Positions 60,685 through 64,000 of a stretch of DNA of 64,000 nt are shown piece by piece (the stretch's first letter is position 1; each line of letters begins with the position of its first letter). Below the pieces are notes generated by a model. It searched no databases, had not been told where the DNA came from, and worked only from the letters and a program-made list of their open reading frames with translations. The DNA lies in contig CM077115.1 of the NCBI GenBank assembly GCA_039619475.1, positions 105,870,393-105,934,392 of the forward strand. The letters are read 5' to 3'. The stretch is from Icerya purchasi (Eukaryota > Arthropoda > Insecta > Hemiptera > Monophlebidae). The translations under genes were made by a program, and so were the position numbers.

Positions 60685-60807
60685 AATAAATAAATAATTG
60701 GAATAACATATGGGGGTCGCCGTTTTTCTTTTTTCATCGCAGCAAAACTCAAAATTTTAAACTTTAGCCGAATTTATTTAAATAGCCCCTGCGTATAATT
60801 TCTTCCT

Positions 60808-60860
<53 letters not shown>

Positions 60861-61500
60861 AATACGATATACATAATGTAACAAGTTTAATTCGCCGTCC
60901 TGTTGCACGTGAAACAAACAATTTTAGTACATTCGCCTAATGTAGACTACGTTACTTTAATTACATGCTACGAGCAGCGGATAAGGTAGTAGTAAAAATG
61001 AGTCCCGCTCCGAAAATAGATGCAAAGAGATTGAAAATAAAAGCACTAACAAAGACGGATCGATACAAGTTATATGCTGATCATGAAAAAGAGTGAATTA
61101 TATCCGTATATAGTAAAAAACCGAAATCAATAAGAAGCAGTCAAATTATGAAATTACACCCGAATGAATCTGCCATCGCGGACTGGAACAAACACTAAAA
61201 TAATACAAAAATAACACAAAAACAAAATCAAAATATAGAAAGGTAAATAAAAACTCGTTTAAAAAACCTCCTAATAATCCGGTAATTTGACTGAAATAAA
61301 ATTATTTAACATTCTATTAAATCCCGAATATAACCGACTACGCTTTTCGTTAATACTAACGATCGAAACTCTAATATTCGGTAATTCGAATAATATTTTG
61401 GAATATTTTTTTGTACTTGAAATTAACGAAAAAGAATTGATAGAGTTCAAGAACAATATTATCAAATAACGCGTGATCAGACTTCTGACCGAGTAGTATG
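60605..61500. other. Intron upstream of the first exon in the window, with microsatellites
   Basis: (AAT)n and (AAAT)n at about 60646-60696 lie roughly 42-92 bases upstream of the acceptor of exon 60390. A long (TA)n tract follows at about 60809-60857. Nothing coding was recognised. Confidence 0.55.
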
Positions 61501-61860
61501 GCACAACGGCCCCTTAAATACAAATTTAAAATATAGTAGGTTCAAAACACAAACGATACTTGCTCCTATTTCGAGGTACGGAATCAAAGTATACGGCTCA
61601 GCATCAAATAGCAACGCGTAAAGCGAATTCAGCAGCTGGAGTCAGAAATTCTCCGTATAATAACTGACCGTACTATCTGTCGAATCTTATCCTACACACC
61701 GCGATCTCCACATCCAATATATTCAAAAATATTACTAACAGCACATTACGTACGTCGTTTTTTCAACTACATGAGAGAAAATTACAACATCAGCGTACCC
61801 GAAATGCACCGACCGAGTCTTCTAGGAAATCCGACAAGAAAGCCAAAAAAGAAGTAGTTA
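61500..61860 (+). mobile_element. Decayed Jockey-like LINE C-terminus
   Basis: The plus strand gives TILAPISRYGIKVYGSASNS near 61550-61610, equivalent to the P-x-W-x-Y-G-x-x-L-W-G-x-A-S of Jockey-type elements. Matches to L-R-I-I-T and Y-P-T-H-R-D-L-H-I follow near 61655-61720, in shifted frames. Stops break it repeatedly. Antisense to lola. Confidence 0.6.
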
Positions 61861-64000
61861 ATTTAGGCTTTACCCAGCCACACTTCAGATACATCATCGT
61901 GCTCCAGCTCATACCTTATAAATATGTGAACACACTGTATAAAAAAATAAGCAACCATCGTATCACTTATCCTAATAAATTATTTAATAGTAGTAAATAA
62001 TGTATTATTATCTAGAATTTAGTTGGTGTTGTCTGTGTCCTGCTGAGGATGGTCAGCATAGAAATTCAAGTACCATGCGTCGTCAGCCGCGCCAATAGTG
62101 GTCGTGTCGGACCGGAGCGACGAGGAAAAAGAAAAAAGAAAGTTCTCAACGGGGTAAAATTCACGGAAAAAAATGTTTTCATTTATATACGTATCGCATA
62201 CATAAAACACACTTAAAAACAAGAATAACTAATAAATGCCAATATATAATTACGAGAATATGTTTAAAAAAACAAAAACAAAAGAAAAGAAATACATACA
62301 AAAGTAAAAGTTTTAAAAAGAAACGAAATTTAATCAACTTATTTATTTTATTTATAAAATTATTGCCGAATTGCGCTTTAATACCAAACACAACGCATGT
62401 TCAAAATCGAAAGAAAAACTTTAATATTTAATCTAAATAATAATGTACATTATATCCATATATTATTAGCTTACTATGGAAGAGCTTTTATTGTTCTATT
62501 TTATTTGATTCCAAGTATGTTGTTACTTTCTTTAGTTTTTTTTTTTTTTTAACATCTTTCTGATGATAAACGGCCATGCTACATATTAGAAATTCAGTTG
62601 GACGGTAAGAACTTAAAATACATATATATATATATATAGTAAATCCTCAACAATTTGATATTTTTCAATTTTTAAATGTATATAATTAAAAATGGTAACT
62701 CTTATATATAGGAAAGTAGACATTTTGTAAGGCAAAATTTATTTTTTTATTGTCCTGCAAAAATCTTGTTTTAATGTTTGCATTTATTTTCGCATTATGT
62801 ATAGTAGTAGAGTGAGTTGCGCGCCTAGCTTGTGTCTGATCAAAGAGATGTAATTTTAACTTGAGTCTAAAACGAGGAGTAACGAAAAATCGAAAATGTA
62901 TTAATAAAAACTTTCGTAGAAATTTATATCGTTTCGGTTAACAGCATAAAAATTTAAAATCGTTTAACACAATCACATCCACAAATTAATGGAAACTAGA
63001 ATGCTGTTGTCTGAGTGAAGCCAATAATCGAAAAATGACACCAGCCGACTCAAAAGTTATCGTGTCGTGGGCAAAAAAAAAAAAAAAAAAAATATCTAAA
63101 AGCCTATTATTACGATGTCATGCGACATTTTAGTTTCTTCGAAACAGAAAATTAATATATTTGCGTCAAATGAGAGGCACGCTAGTTTAATAAAGATATC
63201 TATCGAATAAACGTTTTTTTTCTTCTTTTAGACCATAATTCTCTTTTTTTTCCTCCGTGCAAAGTTCAAAATCAAATTTTAAATCTATTCCATTTTATTT
63301 ACTTTTTTTGGTACTCGTGTATTTCGTTTGATTTTTAAAAAAAGAAATAAAATAAATAAAATAAAATTCGAGTTTTTTCTCCCATTTCTCTGCAAAAATA
63401 CCGTAAATGTTGCTTTTCAGCACAAGACAACACGTCGTCCCACGCTAAAAAAAACTCTACGACTTTGTACAATAATAAAAAAAGTAAAAAGGTATATTTC
63501 GTTAAATAATCAGCAATGGTCAATTTCAACTCAGAGTCGAATCCTATCGTATACTAACATTTTTATTATCATGCTAATACTAACGAAAGCGCCTTAACTT
63601 GCAGAACGCTAAACGTAAAATTATTATTGGACGATATGACGAAATGGATGGAAATAATTCAAATTTACTGCCGACAACTGGAAAAGAAAAAGTAAAAATA
63701 TAAACGAAAATGCGAAATACCGAAATAACATAAAATTAGTTTCATTTAGCGTACTGAAAAATAATTGTCGTCATCCGGTTTTTGTTTTCCTTCTTTTTAT
63801 AGTAAAAATTTATGAGAAATTAAACAATTAGTTTTGCGCGCGTAATTTCCGACATTCAATACGAATTATTTGTGGGATTTATACTTTAGGTGAAAAGTTG
63901 TTCTCGTAAGCGAAGTGAACGGCGAAAGGAACGTTGCCCGGCAGATTCATAAAAAGAAAATTTCTATCGTCGTACAGAGATAGTACGCGGTTAAATTAAC
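61861..64000. other. Intronic stretch, nothing recognised
   Basis: AT-rich sequence with a (TA)n tract near 62621-62638 and an A run near 63073-63091. No BTB-domain coding sequence or further zinc-finger exon was seen up to the window end. Confidence 0.4.

Overview
The window looks like AT-rich insect (at least arthropod) genomic DNA. It is full of long homopolymers, (TA)n, (ATT)n and (CA)n microsatellites and decayed non-LTR and DNA transposons, and it has no long uninterrupted gene. The order cannot be fixed from sequence alone. The only convincing host coding sequence is a set of twelve short zinc-finger exons, all on the minus strand. They begin (5' to 3' of the gene) at 60604, 54607, 53408, 46681, 34568, 33806, 31975, 28156, 26011, 19117, 12300 and 4283.

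Each exon starts at an AG acceptor in the same reading phase, encodes exactly two fingers, and ends at its own stop codon 57-70 residues later. Finger 1 is a C2HC finger (C-x3-C-x12-H-x4-C, typically CPxxCGRSY...LxRHLxYEC). Finger 2 is C2H2 (C-x2-C-x12-H-x4-H), joined through a G-V/I/T-E-P-K/R/Q-F linker. This is the layout of the alternative 3'-terminal exons of longitudinals lacking (lola), a BTB zinc-finger transcription factor gene in which one common 5' part is spliced, in cis or in trans, to one of many finger exons. The BTB and common exons are not here and should lie beyond 64000.

Most of the exons are close relatives (HCAVQHG-type finger 2 and usually a basic tail), so the array grew locally. 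Two exons (25800-26011 and 33607-33806) are mosaics. Their 5' flank and finger 1 match the neighbour on the 3' side of the gene, and their finger 2 and 3' flank match the neighbour on the 5' side. That is the product expected from unequal crossing-over inside the exon, so the array seems to create new finger pairings by recombination. Among array members, finger 2 contact residues are almost fixed while helix position 2 of finger 1 differs in nearly every exon.

Layout: 1-4107 no gene; 4108-4283 last exon; 5440-6140 A-rich degenerate tandem array; 6820-8105 LINE relic (sense to lola); 9165-9770 LINE relic; 10183-11828 pogo-like transposon with 26-bp terminal inverted repeats; 12098-12300 exon; 13920-14061 possible dead exon; 14960-16570 LINE relic; 18918-19117 exon; 21310-22870 LINE relic; 24319-25226 mariner-like relic; 25800-34568 dense cluster of five exons, with a long fold-back repeat at 28381-28785; 40600-41500 LINE relic; 43175-46417 mariner with a LINE inside it, ending 53 bp from the stop of exon 46470-46681; 48960-49130 minisatellite; 53203-54607 two exons and a SINE; 55880-59300 LINE relics; 60390-60604 first exon; 61500-61860 LINE relic. 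Eight of nine recognisable LINE fragments are antisense to lola, as expected if the whole window is transcribed as intron from the minus strand.
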